Part shown: positions 34,637-42,236 of the stretch, in pieces
Layout of the letters: every line of letters begins with the position of its first letter
Numbering within the stretch: position 1 is the first letter of the stretch
Assembly: GCF_003428645.1 (NCBI RefSeq)
Contig: NZ_QVQH01000017.1
Coordinates: 38,256-102,255 of the forward strand
DNA length: 64,000 bases
Direction of reading: 5' to 3'
Origin: Geodermatophilus marinus
Lineage (GTDB): Bacteria > Actinomycetota > Actinomycetes > Mycobacteriales > Geodermatophilaceae
Translations under genes and position numbers: made by a program
Notes under the pieces: model-generated
What the model was told of the DNA's origin: nothing
Database searches by the model: none
The model's input: only the letters and a program-made list of their open reading frames with translations

Positions 34637-34652
34637 GTCACGGTCCCGTGAC
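34637..34652. promoter_or_regulatory. 16-bp palindrome upstream of the anti-sigma kinase promoter
   Basis: GTCACGG and CCGTGAC flank TC in a perfect palindrome, 40 bp upstream of the TAGGGT -10. It is a candidate operator or activator site. No factor can be named. Confidence 0.35.
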
Positions 34653-34692
34653 GAGCGGGTCGGATCCGGCTCCACGACGGCCGGATCGGCGC

Positions 34693-34698
34693 TAGGGT
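34693..34698 (+). promoter_or_regulatory. Probable -10 (TAGGGT) of the uORF-kinase transcript
   Basis: TAGGGT ends 6 nt before a GTG codon (34705) that opens a 17-codon frame, the spacing of a leaderless start. Confidence 0.45.
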
Positions 34699-34704
34699 CC
34701 GTCG

Positions 34705-34758
34705 GTGGCGGACCACCCAGCGACCCCGGTGGGCGCCGTCTGCCGGCGCAGCCTGTGA
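34705..34758 (+). CDS. Leaderless 17-codon upstream ORF
   Basis: GTG 34705 lies 6 nt below the -10 and encodes MADHPATPVGAVCRRSL, then stops at TGA 34756-34758. That stop overlaps the GTG (34755) of a 42-codon frame, which in turn overlaps the kinase start. The position suggests a regulatory leader peptide. Coding is inferred only from this architecture, and there is no homologue evidence. Confidence 0.4.
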   Translation: MADHPATPVGAVCRRSL

Positions 34759-34883
34759 CATCGGACCCACGAGGTTTGGACCAGCTGCTCCGGGGCCATC
34801 CGGAGGTGTTCGCCCCGGGCCGCAGCCGGGGTCACCGCCCGCCCGAGCGCGGGCTGCTGCGTGTGGAGGGGATCGCGGCGTGA
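34755..34883 (+). CDS. Small ORF (42 residues) between the leader peptide and the anti-sigma kinase
   Basis: It starts with GTG inside the GTGA of the leader ORF and ends with TGA inside the GTGA that starts the RsbW-like gene. Its parts are MTSDPRGLDQLLRGHPEVFA, then PGRSRGHRPPERGLLRVEG and IAA. The overlaps at both ends suggest translational relay. The family is unknown. The same frame stays open back to 34635. Confidence 0.4.
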   Translation: MTSDPRGLDQLLRGHPEVFAPGRSRGHRPPERGLLRVEGIAA

Positions 34884-35299
34884 CGAGGGAGACGGCTGGC
34901 CGGGCCTGGCCGCGCGCGACCCCTCCGCCGTCGCGCGACGGGCTCGTCTGGGACCTCTCCGACGTCGCCCAGCTCCCCCGGGTCCGGGCCGATCTGCGCC
35001 GGCACCTGCCCGCGGACGGCGTCGACCTCCGCGACCGCCTGGTCCTCGCCCTCGACGAGATGGCCTCCAACGCCCTCCGGCACGGCGGCGGCGGTGTCCG
35101 GGCCGCGGTGCGCTCGACCGGCGTGGCCTGGCTGCTCGTCGTCTCCGACCGGGCGGCGGGCACCCCGCCGGCGCCGGCCGTGGGGCGCGATCCCAGCGAG
35201 GGGGGCCTCGGGCTCTACCTGATCGCCGAGCTCGCCACCGAGCACGGCTGGTTCGTCGAGGGCGACGCCAAGCACGTGTGGGCGGTCCTGCCCGGCTGA
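34880..35299 (+). CDS. RsbW-like anti-sigma/serine kinase ATPase, small
   Basis: The 139-residue protein is a single GHKL ATPase domain of the RsbW/SpoIIAB type, with VLALDEMASNALRHGGGGV as N-box, LLVVSDRAAGTPP as G1 and SEGGLGLYLIAELATEHGWFV as G2. It ends with KHVWAVLPG. It probably regulates a sigma factor or phosphorylates an STAS antagonist. A clear paralogue is at 39913 with the same KHVWA ending. The GTG start overlaps a 42-codon ORF and may depend on it for translation. Confidence 0.88.
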   Translation: MTRETAGRAWPRATPPPSRDGLVWDLSDVAQLPRVRADLRRHLPADGVDLRDRLVLALDEMASNALRHGGGGVRAAVRSTGVAWLLVVSDRAAGTPPAPAVGRDPSEGGLGLYLIAELATEHGWFVEGDAKHVWAVLPG

Positions 35300-35964
35300 T
35301 CCCCCTGCAGCCACGGGGTGCCGTGCCACTGGGGTTCCGTGCCGCCCGGGTGCGGACGCGACCGACGGGCGGGTGCCCCCCGGTCCGGGGAGGGCACCCG
35401 CCCGTCGGCGGGACGGCGGGGGGAAGACCGCCGGTCCCGGCGGGGGGAAGACCGCCGAGAGGCTGTGGGCCCCGGGCCGCTGCCGGCGTCCTCCCCGCAC
35501 CGCGCCGGTCCGGCGGACCCGGCCCCGGGTGCGTCCCCTCCGCGATCGACTCCCGGGGCCGCCGAGCGGCGCACCCGATCCGTCGTCCCCGGCCAGGTCG
35601 CGCCGGTCGGGACCCGGGGGCGGCGGGTACCGGCGTCGGACCTGTGGTCCGCGCCCCGGCGGGTCCCGGTGCCGCCCGACGCTCCCCGCGGCCGGCCGGC
35701 TGCGCCTCCCAGGAGGGTCCGCGCGCTGCGTCGGGCGCAGTCGGCGGGGGGCGGGGCGAGCACGGTGGTGCGGGACGTTCGGGGCGGCCGGGGTTCCCGG
35801 CAGGGGGACGGCCTGGGGGTGGGACGGGTCGGTCGGGAGGAGCGGGGGACGCACCCCGGGGGCGGCGGTCGCGGTCCCCGGGCGAGGGGGACCGGCGTCC
35901 GGCGGTCCGGCAGGCGGTGCGGGAGGACGGCGTCCGGCAGCGGGCGGCCGTGGGCGTCGGGGGG
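35300..35964. other. 665-bp G-rich region without a convincing gene
   Basis: All frames are open because of extreme GC, but none shows family motifs or a plausible start with a ribosome-binding site. The plus strand is markedly G-rich. It holds two 18-bp direct repeats (35415-35432 and 35439-35456) beginning GGCGGGGGGAAGACC, and near 35301 a degenerate CCCCCTGCAGCCACGGGG palindrome at the convergent junction. It may be the decayed 3' extension of the Pro/Ala-rich gene. Confidence 0.5.
35415..35456. repeat. Two 18-bp direct repeats
   Basis: GGCGGGGGGAAGACCGCC occurs at 35415-35432 and 35439-35456, 24 bp apart start to start. Each copy carries short GGCGG and CCGCC ends that can pair. It lies in a region without genes. 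Confidence 0.7.
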
Positions 35965-36864
35965 TCAGCGCGCGGGCGACCCGCGGGCGGGCGGTGGTCG
36001 CGGGTCACCCCGGGACCGGGCCACGGCCCGAGCGTGCGCTCCCCGGGCGGGGGTGCCCCGGACCGCCGCGGGGGTGGCCCGGCGGCGGGGGGCGGCGACC
36101 CGGGGACGTCCGGCCGACCGGCCCGGGACCGCGGTCGCCGGTGCGGGGGTGGGCCGCGCCGCCGGCTGCTGCCGGGCGAGCGGGGCGACCACCGGGACGC
36201 GCGGGCGGGCGGGCGGGGCGGCCGGGTGGACCCGGGCCGGGCGGTGCGCCGCGGCCGGCCGGCGCGCCACGGGCGGGGTGGTGGGGGTGCTCGGCAGCTC
36301 GGTGAGGAGCACCGGGCCGTCGGTGCGCGGCGCGGCCGGGGCGGGCCGGCCCCAGGCGAGGTGCGCGCCGGACGGGCCGGCGCCCCAGAGCGCCAGCCGC
36401 CGGGTGACCGCGCGGAGGCGGGCGCCCGCACCGGGCCGGAGCGCCGGCGGGGTGGACGGGCGCGCGGCCTGCGCACCCGGGTGCGCGAGCGGGACGGCCG
36501 ACCCGGGGACCGGCGGGGCGGCGCGACCCCGAGCGAGGTGCGCGCCGGACGGGCCGGCGCCCCAGAGGGCCAGGCGGCGGAGCAGCCCGGGGCGGGCGGG
36601 CGCGGCCGCCGTCGCCGGCGGCCTGCCGGCCGGGCCGGGCGTCGCGGCCCGGGCCGGTGGGGCCGGGCGGGGCCGCGGCACGGGAACCGGGCGGACGGCG
36701 GTCGGGCGGACGGCGGTCGCCCGCGGTGGACCGGATCGGCGTCGCTCCGGCGCGGCGTCGACCCGGTCCAGCACGTCGAGCAGGCCACCCAGGGTCAGGT
36801 CCGCCGCACCCCGGCCCCGGGGGTGCCCGGCGACCCGGTCGACCCGGCGCGCGTCGATCGGCAC
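35965..36864 (-). CDS. Pro/Ala/Arg-rich protein with a duplicated WGAGPSGAHLA motif
   Basis: The 299-residue protein starts at GTG 36864 behind an excellent AGGAGG site, which is the main reason to believe it. Residues 1-40 (VPIDARRVDRVAGHPRGRGA, then ADLTLGGLLDVLDRVDAAPE) look like an ordinary helical domain. The rest is Pro/Ala/Arg-rich. RRLALWGAGPSGAHLA occurs twice (residues 96-111 and 155-170). No known family is recognised. The basic disordered tail could bind nucleic acid or the envelope. The C-terminal end is uncertain because the sequence is low complexity. Confidence 0.5.
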   Translation of the reverse strand: MPIDARRVDRVAGHPRGRGAADLTLGGLLDVLDRVDAAPERRRSGPPRATAVRPTAVRPVPVPRPRPAPPARAATPGPAGRPPATAAAPARPGLLRRLALWGAGPSGAHLARGRAAPPVPGSAVPLAHPGAQAARPSTPPALRPGAGARLRAVTRRLALWGAGPSGAHLAWGRPAPAAPRTDGPVLLTELPSTPTTPPVARRPAAAHRPARVHPAAPPARPRVPVVAPLARQQPAARPTPAPATAVPGRSAGRPRVAAPRRRATPAAVRGTPARGAHARAVARSRGDPRPPPARGSPAR

Positions 36865-37036
36865 GGCGTCCTCCTGCAGTGGTCCGCCGCGGCTGGGGAA
36901 GGTGCCGCGGACAGGGAGAACGGTAGGGACGACCCCCCTCGCGGACGGCGCTCCGGGACACCTCCTGGAGGGCGCGTGACCGAACCGTTGCGGCGGTGCC
37001 CCGGACCGGCCGGCCACCCCCTCCCCGCGGCACTGC

Positions 37037-37048
37037 CTTGTCGACAAG
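37037..37048. promoter_or_regulatory. 12-bp palindrome CTTGTCGACAAG
   Basis: This perfect palindrome is embedded in a wider imperfect one with GGCAC and GTGCC ends (37029-37055). It stands in the 286-bp gap (36865-37150) upstream of the Pro/Ala-rich gene and downstream of the ATP-grasp gene. It is A/T-rich compared with the region, which suggests a binding site. Confidence 0.35.
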
Positions 37049-37150
37049 CCGTGCCGTCCCGAGCGTGGAACGCGCTGGTCGGCGGGCCGGTCACCCCGGG
37101 CGCGCCGCGGCGCACCCGCGTGTCGCGGCGACCGCGCGGCAGCGGGCTGC

Positions 37151-38020
37151 TCAGCGCAGCCGGGCCGCCACCGCCCGGGCCAGCCGGCCGGCCGCCTCCG
37201 GCGCGGTGGTGAGGAACAGGCTGGGCTCGGTCAGCTCGACCTCGAGCACCTGCGGCGCGCCGTCCGGGCCCGGGACGAGGTCCACGCGCGCGTAGAGCGG
37301 CGCCGGGCCGGTGCGGGCCAGCCAGGCGAGGACGGCGTCCCCCACGGCGCGCTGCGCGGGCCGGGCCGTGCGGGCGGTGATCCGCTCCTCGGCGTACAGG
37401 CCGGGGCCGAGCGGGTCGCCGGCCAGCAGCGCGGCCTTCCCGAAGGCGTGGCTGAAGGCCCCGTCGACGTGGACCAGGCCGGTCTCCCCCTCGTCGTCCA
37501 GCCGGCCCAGGTAGGGCTGGACCATCACCGCCCGCCCGGAGGCGAGCACCGCGACCCCGTGGGCCCGCGCCGCCGCGGCCTCGCCGGGGCGGAAGCGGGC
37601 GGTGTCCCGGGCGCCGGCCGAGACCGCCGGCTTGACCACGACGTCGGGCCAGGCCGCGAGGCACGCGTCGAGGTCGGCCTCGTCCCCGGCCCAGGCGGTG
37701 GGCACCACCGGGACGCCGGCGTCGGCCAGCTCGACCAGGTAGCGCTTGTCGGTGTTCCAGGCCAGGACCTCGGCCGGGTTGAGCAGCCGGGTCACCGCCT
37801 CGACCCGCCGCGCCCAGGCGAGGAACTCCGCCCGCCGGGGCGCGTAGTCCCAGGTGGACCGGACCACGACCGCGTCGGCGGCGGCCCAGTCGACGCCCGG
37901 GTCGGCCCAGTCGGCCGCGGCGGCGGAGACGCCCTCGGCGGCGAGCGCGGCGCGCAGCAGCGGCTCGTCGTCGTCGCGGCCCAGGGCCTCGGCGCAGCTG
38001 GCGAGCAGGACGGTCGGCAT
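37151..38020 (-). CDS. ATP-grasp domain enzyme (RimK/DcsG-like)
   Basis: This 289-residue ATP-grasp protein has VVRSTWDYAPRRAEFLAWARRVE near residue 52, LLNPAEVLAWNTDKRYLVELADAGVPVVPT near 80, VVKPAVSAGARDTARF near 125 with the ATP Lys, MVQPYLGRLDDEGETGLVHVDG near 165 and VLEVELTEPSLFLTTAP near 258 with metal-binding acidic residues. The pattern is closest to ligases such as the cycloserine-forming DcsG, but no biosynthetic neighbours are present. The substrate is unknown. It is divergent from the nucleoside hydrolase gene. Confidence 0.88.
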   Translation of the reverse strand: MPTVLLASCAEALGRDDDEPLLRAALAAEGVSAAAADWADPGVDWAAADAVVVRSTWDYAPRRAEFLAWARRVEAVTRLLNPAEVLAWNTDKRYLVELADAGVPVVPTAWAGDEADLDACLAAWPDVVVKPAVSAGARDTARFRPGEAAAARAHGVAVLASGRAVMVQPYLGRLDDEGETGLVHVDGAFSHAFGKAALLAGDPLGPGLYAEERITARTARPAQRAVGDAVLAWLARTGPAPLYARVDLVPGPDGAPQVLEVELTEPSLFLTTAPEAAGRLARAVAARLR

Positions 38021-38028
38021 GACCGCAG

Positions 38029-38034
38029 ATCCTG
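38029..38034 (-). promoter_or_regulatory. Probable -10 (CAGGAT) of the ATP-grasp gene
   Basis: CAGGAT on the minus strand ends 8 nt before ATG 38020, consistent with a leaderless start. Confidence 0.4.
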
Positions 38035-38050
38035 CCCGGCGCGGCACTGC

Positions 38051-38056
38051 CAGGAT
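38051..38056 (+). promoter_or_regulatory. Probable -10 (CAGGAT) of the nucleoside hydrolase gene
   Basis: CAGGAT ends 6 nt before GTG 38063, a leaderless arrangement that fixes the start. It is 17 bp from the divergent promoter. Confidence 0.45.
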
Positions 38057-38062
38057 GACCCG

Positions 38063-39016
38063 GTGGCCGACCGCACCCCCCTCGTGATCGACACCGACCC
38101 CGGCATCGACGACGCCCTCGCCATCCTGCTGGCCCTGGCCAGCCCGGAGGTGGACCTGCGCCTGGTCACGACCGTGCACGGCAACGTGGACCTGGCGCAG
38201 ACCACGGAGAACGCGCTGCGGGTGCTGCACCTGGCCGGCCGGTCCGACGTGCCGGTGGCGGCCGGCGCCCGCGACTCGCTGGTCCACCCGCAGCCGGAGC
38301 GGGCCGGGCACGTGCACGGGGCGAGCGGGCTGGGCGGGGTGGAGCTGCCGCCGTCCCCGGTGCCGGCCGACCCGCGCCCGGCGGTGCTCGCCCTGGCCGA
38401 GGTGCTGACCGCCTCCCCCGTGCCGGTGACCGTGGCCGCGATCGGGCCGTGGACCAACATCGCGCTGCTGCTGGCCGCCCACCCCGAGGCCGCGCCCCGG
38501 ATCGGCCGGCTGGTGCTCATGGGCGGGTCGGCCGGCCGCGGCGGCAACGTCACCGCGGCCGCGGAGTTCAACGCGTGGTCCGACCCGGAGGCGGCGCACG
38601 CGGTGCTGACCTCGACGGTGCCCACGACGCTGGTGGGCCTCGACGTCACCCTGCCCACGGTGCTCGACGAGGACGGTGTCGCCCGGATCGCCGCGGCGGG
38701 GCGGGTCGGGCGCACCGCCGCGGCGATCCTGCGGCAGTACCTCGACCACGCCCGCTCGGCCCACGGGACGACCGGGGTGGTGGTGCACGACGCGCTCGCG
38801 CTGACCGAGGCCGTCGTCCCGGGCACGCTGGGGACCGTCCGGCGCGACGTCGTCGTCGACACCACCCCCGGACCCGGCCGGGGTCAGACGATCGTCGACC
38901 GCCGCGCCGTCTCCGGAGCCCCGACGGCCGTCGACGTGGCCGAGACCGTGGACAGCCCGGCCGCGGTCGAGTTCCTCGTCGCGCGGCTGGAGGCGCTGGC
39001 CCGGGCGGTCGGCTGA
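38063..39016 (+). CDS. Nucleoside hydrolase (inosine/uridine-preferring family)
   Basis: The 317-residue enzyme hydrolyses the N-glycosidic bond of ribonucleosides. It has the Ca-binding LVIDTDPGIDDALAILLAL at the N-terminus, TVHGNVDLAQTTENALRVL, VAAIGPWTNIALLL near 130, VLMGGSAGRGGNVTAAAEFNAWSDPEAA near 152, and VVVHDALAL near 235 with the last Ca-ligand Asp. It may feed purine bases toward the urate pathway encoded 18 kb away. Purine versus pyrimidine preference is not decided by sequence. Confidence 0.94.
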   Translation: MADRTPLVIDTDPGIDDALAILLALASPEVDLRLVTTVHGNVDLAQTTENALRVLHLAGRSDVPVAAGARDSLVHPQPERAGHVHGASGLGGVELPPSPVPADPRPAVLALAEVLTASPVPVTVAAIGPWTNIALLLAAHPEAAPRIGRLVLMGGSAGRGGNVTAAAEFNAWSDPEAAHAVLTSTVPTTLVGLDVTLPTVLDEDGVARIAAAGRVGRTAAAILRQYLDHARSAHGTTGVVVHDALALTEAVVPGTLGTVRRDVVVDTTPGPGRGQTIVDRRAVSGAPTAVDVAETVDSPAAVEFLVARLEALARAVG

Positions 39017-39032
39017 GCGGGCACGGCGCTGC

Positions 39033-39809
39033 TCATCGCGGCCCGGCCGGGTCCTGCCCGCCGCGCGGCGCCGTCGTGGGCGGGGTCGTCGTGGGCGGGG
39101 TCGTCGTGGGCGGGGTCGTCGTGGGCGGTGTGGTCGTGGAGGCCACCACACCGGCGGCGACGTCGCGCAGCTTGCGGTTGGCGCGCTGCGAGGCCGCCCG
39201 CAGGATGTCGAAGGCCTGGTCGGCGTCGACCCGCCGCTGCGCCATCAGCACGCCCTTGGCCTGCTCGATCACCGCCCGCGACTCCATCGCCAGGCGCATG
39301 TTCCGGGCCTCCTCGCCGACCCGGTGGTGGGCGTCGACGTTGGCCACCGCCACGGCGATCGCCTCGGCCACCTCCTCGCCCCTCGTGGCCGCCTCCGGGC
39401 GGGAGAAGGCCCCCGGGGTGGTGGAGTAGACGTTGAGCGCGCCGATCAGGTCCCCCTGGTAGGGCAGCGGCACCGACAGCGAGGCCCGCACCCCGACCTC
39501 CAGCACGCGGGCGGTGTAGTCGGGCCAGCGCTGCTCGGTGCGCATGTCCCCGACGATCAGCACCAGCCCGCCGCGGGCGGCGTCCATGCACGGGCCGTAG
39601 CCGCGCTCGTACTGCATCTCGTCGGCCGCCAGCGCCATGGGAGCGGAGTAGGCGGCCGTGAAGGCGCGCTCGCCGCGGATGAGGGTGATGGACGTGGCCT
39701 CCGCGCCGGGGATCCCCCGGGCGGCGATCGCGGTGATCTCGGAGAGCACGTCGTCGAGGGCGCGGTCACCGAGGGTCACCCGGCTGAGGTCTCGCCACAG
39801 GTCCTGCAC
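39033..39809 (-). CDS. GAF-ANTAR antiterminator-type regulator with TTTPP repeat tail
   Basis: The 258-residue protein has a GAF sensor domain (residues about 20-150, YERGYGPCMDAARGG, ASLSVPLPYQGDLIGALNVYS) and an ANTAR RNA-binding domain (about 165-225, MRLAMESRAVIEQAKGVLMAQRRVDADQAFDILRAASQRANRKL). Such proteins bind paired RNA hexaloop hairpins and prevent termination. The C-terminus is a TTTPP repeat tail encoded by a 15-bp tandem array. GTG 39809 follows CAGACT by 6 nt. It is divergent from an RsbW-like gene. Confidence 0.92.
   Translation of the reverse strand: MQDLWRDLSRVTLGDRALDDVLSEITAIAARGIPGAEATSITLIRGERAFTAAYSAPMALAADEMQYERGYGPCMDAARGGLVLIVGDMRTEQRWPDYTARVLEVGVRASLSVPLPYQGDLIGALNVYSTTPGAFSRPEAATRGEEVAEAIAVAVANVDAHHRVGEEARNMRLAMESRAVIEQAKGVLMAQRRVDADQAFDILRAASQRANRKLRDVAAGVVASTTTPPTTTPPTTTPPTTTPPTTAPRGGQDPAGPR
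39076..39135. repeat. 15-bp tandem repeat (four units) encoding TTTPP
   Basis: The unit GTGGGCGGGGTCGTC is repeated four times, with the last copy carrying two changes. It encodes Thr/Pro repeats at the C-terminus of the ANTAR protein. As the period is a multiple of three, copy-number change would alter only tail length. Confidence 0.9.
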
Positions 39810-39815
39810 GGCGTC

Positions 39816-39821
39816 AGTCTG
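39816..39821 (-). promoter_or_regulatory. Probable -10 (CAGACT) of the GAF-ANTAR gene
   Basis: CAGACT on the minus strand is followed by 6 nt and GTG 39809, supporting a leaderless start there. Confidence 0.4.
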
Positions 39822-39912
39822 CACCGGGGGCGCCCGGCGCCGGACCCACCCGCTGCGGCTCGACGGCCTTTCGGTCAGGATGGGGCGGCCGGACGGGTGC
39901 GAGGAGGATGCG

Positions 39913-40416
39913 ATGGGGGCCGAGACGTGGCCGCGCACGCCCGTCCCGTCGGTCCGCGGGGACGTGTGGCACTGGGCGCTGGAGACCATGTCCACGGTCT
40001 CCCGCGTGCGGGCCGACCTCCGCGCCCGGGTGGCGCACCCCTCGGTCTGCTCCTCCTCGACCGAGGACGCCCGTGACGGGCTCCTGCTGGTGTTCGAGGA
40101 GCTGGCCTCCAACGCCCTGCGGCACGGGGGCGGGGCCGTGCGCGCCCTGGTGGTCGCCGGCGACGACGGCTGGCTGCTCGACCTCAGCGACGAGGCGCCC
40201 GACCGGCCGCCGGTCCCCGCCGTCGACCGCGACCCGGCGCTGGGCGGCATGGGGCTGCACCTGGTGGCCCAGCTCTCCCTCGACTACGGCTGGGAGAGCC
40301 GGCCGGGCCGCAAGCACGTGTGGGCCCGCCTGCCCAACGGCCGGGCCCCGATCGAGGTCGGGCAGGACCGGGTGCCCGAGCCCCGCGCCCCCGAGGTGCC
40401 GCGCCGCCCCGAGTGA
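39913..40416 (+). CDS. RsbW-like anti-sigma/serine kinase ATPase with C-terminal tail
   Basis: The 167-residue protein is a GHKL ATPase closely resembling the product at 34880: LLLVFEELASNALRHGGGAV (N-box), LLDLSDEAPDRPPVP (G1), LGGMGLHLVAQLSLDYGWE (G2) and the shared KHVWARLP. A 20-residue Pro-rich tail is added. ATG 39913 follows GAGGAGG by 5 nt. It is divergent from the GAF-ANTAR regulator, which may belong to the same signalling route. The partner sigma factor or antagonist is not in the window. Confidence 0.88.
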   Translation: MGAETWPRTPVPSVRGDVWHWALETMSTVSRVRADLRARVAHPSVCSSSTEDARDGLLLVFEELASNALRHGGGAVRALVVAGDDGWLLDLSDEAPDRPPVPAVDRDPALGGMGLHLVAQLSLDYGWESRPGRKHVWARLPNGRAPIEVGQDRVPEPRAPEVPRRPE

Positions 40417-40420
40417 GAAA

Positions 40421-40475
40421 GGACCTGCCTGCCCCCCACCGCTCGCACGCTCGCGGCGGGACCCTGCAAGCAGGC
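40421..40475. terminator. Bidirectional palindromic terminator-like element, copy 3
   Basis: GGACCTGCCTGC pairs with GCAAGCAGGCC around CCCCACC, CTCGCACGCTCGCGG and GGCGGG, the same inner core as copy 2. It follows the RsbW-like gene and begins a larger repeat cluster before the convergent GTPase gene. Confidence 0.6.
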
Positions 40476-40637
40476 CGCGTCCTCCCCACCCCTCGCAGGC
40501 TCGGGGCGGGACCCGGGACGGGGCCGCAGCGAGCCCTTGGACGGGGCCGGCCCTGCTCGCGGCGGGACCCTGCAGGCAGGCCGCGTCCTCCCCACCCCTC
40601 GCAGGCTCGGGGCGGGACCCCGGACGGGGCCGCGGCG
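40449..40637. repeat. 83-bp direct repeat derived from the palindromic element
   Basis: An 83-bp unit beginning GCTCGCGGCGGGACCCTGCA occurs at 40449-40531 and again at 40555-40637, with only about three differences (period 106 bp). Each unit includes a variant core CCCCACCCCTCGCAGGCTCG. The 230-bp convergent gap 40417-40646 is made almost entirely of this repeat. Confidence 0.8.
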
Positions 40638-40646
40638 GGTGGGTGC

Positions 40647-42236
40647 TCAGCGGGCCGCGCGGGCCACGGCGGCGCAGAAGCGGGCGTGGTCGGCCCGCAC
40701 CTCCCCCAGCGGCCCGAGCACCTCCTCCTGCGCGACGACGTCCACCGCGCCGCGCAGCCGCAGCTCCGCCCGCCGCGCCCTCCGGCGGGCGCGCAGCCCG
40801 ACCAGCGGCCGGGCCAGCAGCGCCAGCAGCGCCCCGGCCAGCAGCCCCCCGACGAGCAGCAGGGTCGGCACCGGCAACCCCTCCACCCGGGGGACGGGGA
40901 CGACGTCGTCCAGCTGCAGGAACCCCAGCAGCACGAGGGCGAGCAGCCACAGCGCCCCGGCGAGGGCCACCAGCGCCAGCAGCCACTGCAGCCCGCCCAC
41001 CGCGCGCTGCCACAGCGGGGTGGTCCGCGGGCCGAGGTCGGTGCCGGCGACGGCGGCGTCGAGCCGGTCGGGCAACCGGTCCCCGGCGTCCTCGGCCGTC
41101 CGCCGCAGCTCGTCGCGCCAGGACTCGGGCAGCCCCTCCCCGGCCGAGTCCCGCGCCCCGCGCAGGGCCCGCTCGACCGCCGCCCGCTGCACCGTCCCGG
41201 CCGCGGGCAGCGAGCTGCGCGCGCCCTCCCGCCCCAGGTGCAGCCGGTCCAGGGGGTCCGGGCGCAGCCGCCGGGTCCAGCGCACCACCGGCCAGCCCGT
41301 GGCCGCGGTCCCGTCCCGGCGCACCGCCCTCGCCACCGCCGACACCACGGCCGGCACCCCCGCCGCGTCGCCGAGGGCGGCGGTCAGCCGCGCCCGGTCG
41401 TCGGGTCCCACCGCCGGGCCGCTCCCGGCCGGGCCGCAGTGCCCGGCCAGCTCCGCCGCGGAGGCGCGGACGTCGGCGGCCAGCCGGTCGGTGGCCGCGC
41501 GGCGCGCGGAGACGCGGCGGGCCAGCTCGCCCCGCAGCTCTCCCAGCCCGGCACCGGTGCGGGCCGACACCGCCAGCAGCGGCGTCGCCGCCAGCCCCTC
41601 GCGGTCGAGCAGCGCCCGCAGGTCGGCCAGGCAGGCGCGGACCGCGACCGCGTCGAGCCGGTCGACCTGGTTGAGGACGACGAGCAGCACCCCGGCGTGC
41701 CCGGCGAGGGGCACCAGGTACCGCTCGTGCACCGCCGCGTCGGCGTACTTCTCCGGGTCGAGCACCCAGACCAGCACGTCCACGAGCTGCACGAGCCGGT
41801 CGACCTCCAGCCGGTGCTCCAGCCGCACGCTGTCGTGGTCGGGGAGGTCGAGCAGCACCAGCCCGTCGAGCGCGGGCTCGGGGGCGTGCCGGTGCCGGCG
41901 GGGCACCTCCAGCCAGTCCAGCAGCCGGTCGCTGGAGTCGTCGGCCCCCCAGACCGTGGCGTGCGCGGTCCCCGTGGTCGGCCGGCGCACCCCGGGCGCG
42001 CTCACCTCCGCCCCGGACAGCGCGTTGAAGAGGGTGGACTTCCCGCTGCCGGTGGCACCGGCCAGCGCGACGACGGTGGCGCCGCCGAGCGCCTCGCGGG
42101 CCCCGGCCTTGGCCAGCACCGCGCGGGAGCGGCCGACCGCGTCGGCCTCCAGCCGCCCGTCGGCGACCTCGACGGCCTCGCGGAGGGCGGCCAGCCGGTC
42201 GGCGAGCGGGGCGCCGCGCCCCTGCCGGCGGCTCAC
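40647..42236 (-). CDS. Dynamin/YfjP-like GTPase with C-terminal membrane helices (second of pair)
   Basis: This 529-residue GTPase has the P-loop ALAGATGSGKSTLFNALSG near residue 60, switch RRPTTGTAHATVWG, VLLDLPDHDSV near 130 (G3 with DxxD) and LLVVLNQVDRLD near 185 (G4 NQVD). Two membrane helices lie near residues 425-475 (LLALVALAGALWLLALVLLG and LLLVGGLLAGALLALLARPL). The membrane-linked dynamin-like architecture suggests membrane remodelling or septum-associated function, as for paired DynA/DynB proteins in Streptomyces. Its GTG overlaps the stop of the first GTPase gene. Confidence 0.87.
   Translation of the reverse strand: MSRRQGRGAPLADRLAALREAVEVADGRLEADAVGRSRAVLAKAGAREALGGATVVALAGATGSGKSTLFNALSGAEVSAPGVRRPTTGTAHATVWGADDSSDRLLDWLEVPRRHRHAPEPALDGLVLLDLPDHDSVRLEHRLEVDRLVQLVDVLVWVLDPEKYADAAVHERYLVPLAGHAGVLLVVLNQVDRLDAVAVRACLADLRALLDREGLAATPLLAVSARTGAGLGELRGELARRVSARRAATDRLAADVRASAAELAGHCGPAGSGPAVGPDDRARLTAALGDAAGVPAVVSAVARAVRRDGTAATGWPVVRWTRRLRPDPLDRLHLGREGARSSLPAAGTVQRAAVERALRGARDSAGEGLPESWRDELRRTAEDAGDRLPDRLDAAVAGTDLGPRTTPLWQRAVGGLQWLLALVALAGALWLLALVLLGFLQLDDVVPVPRVEGLPVPTLLLVGGLLAGALLALLARPLVGLRARRRARRAELRLRGAVDVVAQEEVLGPLGEVRADHARFCAAVARAAR

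Noticed and set aside
35318..36979. Plus-strand frame of 553 codons in the G-rich region
   Set aside because: It is Arg/Gly/Pro-only composition with no ribosome-binding site. The minus-strand gene at 36864 has a strong one.
39076..39135. Tandem 15-bp repeat considered as a CRISPR fragment
   Set aside because: Units are contiguous with no spacers and encode in-frame TTTPP repeats inside the ANTAR protein.
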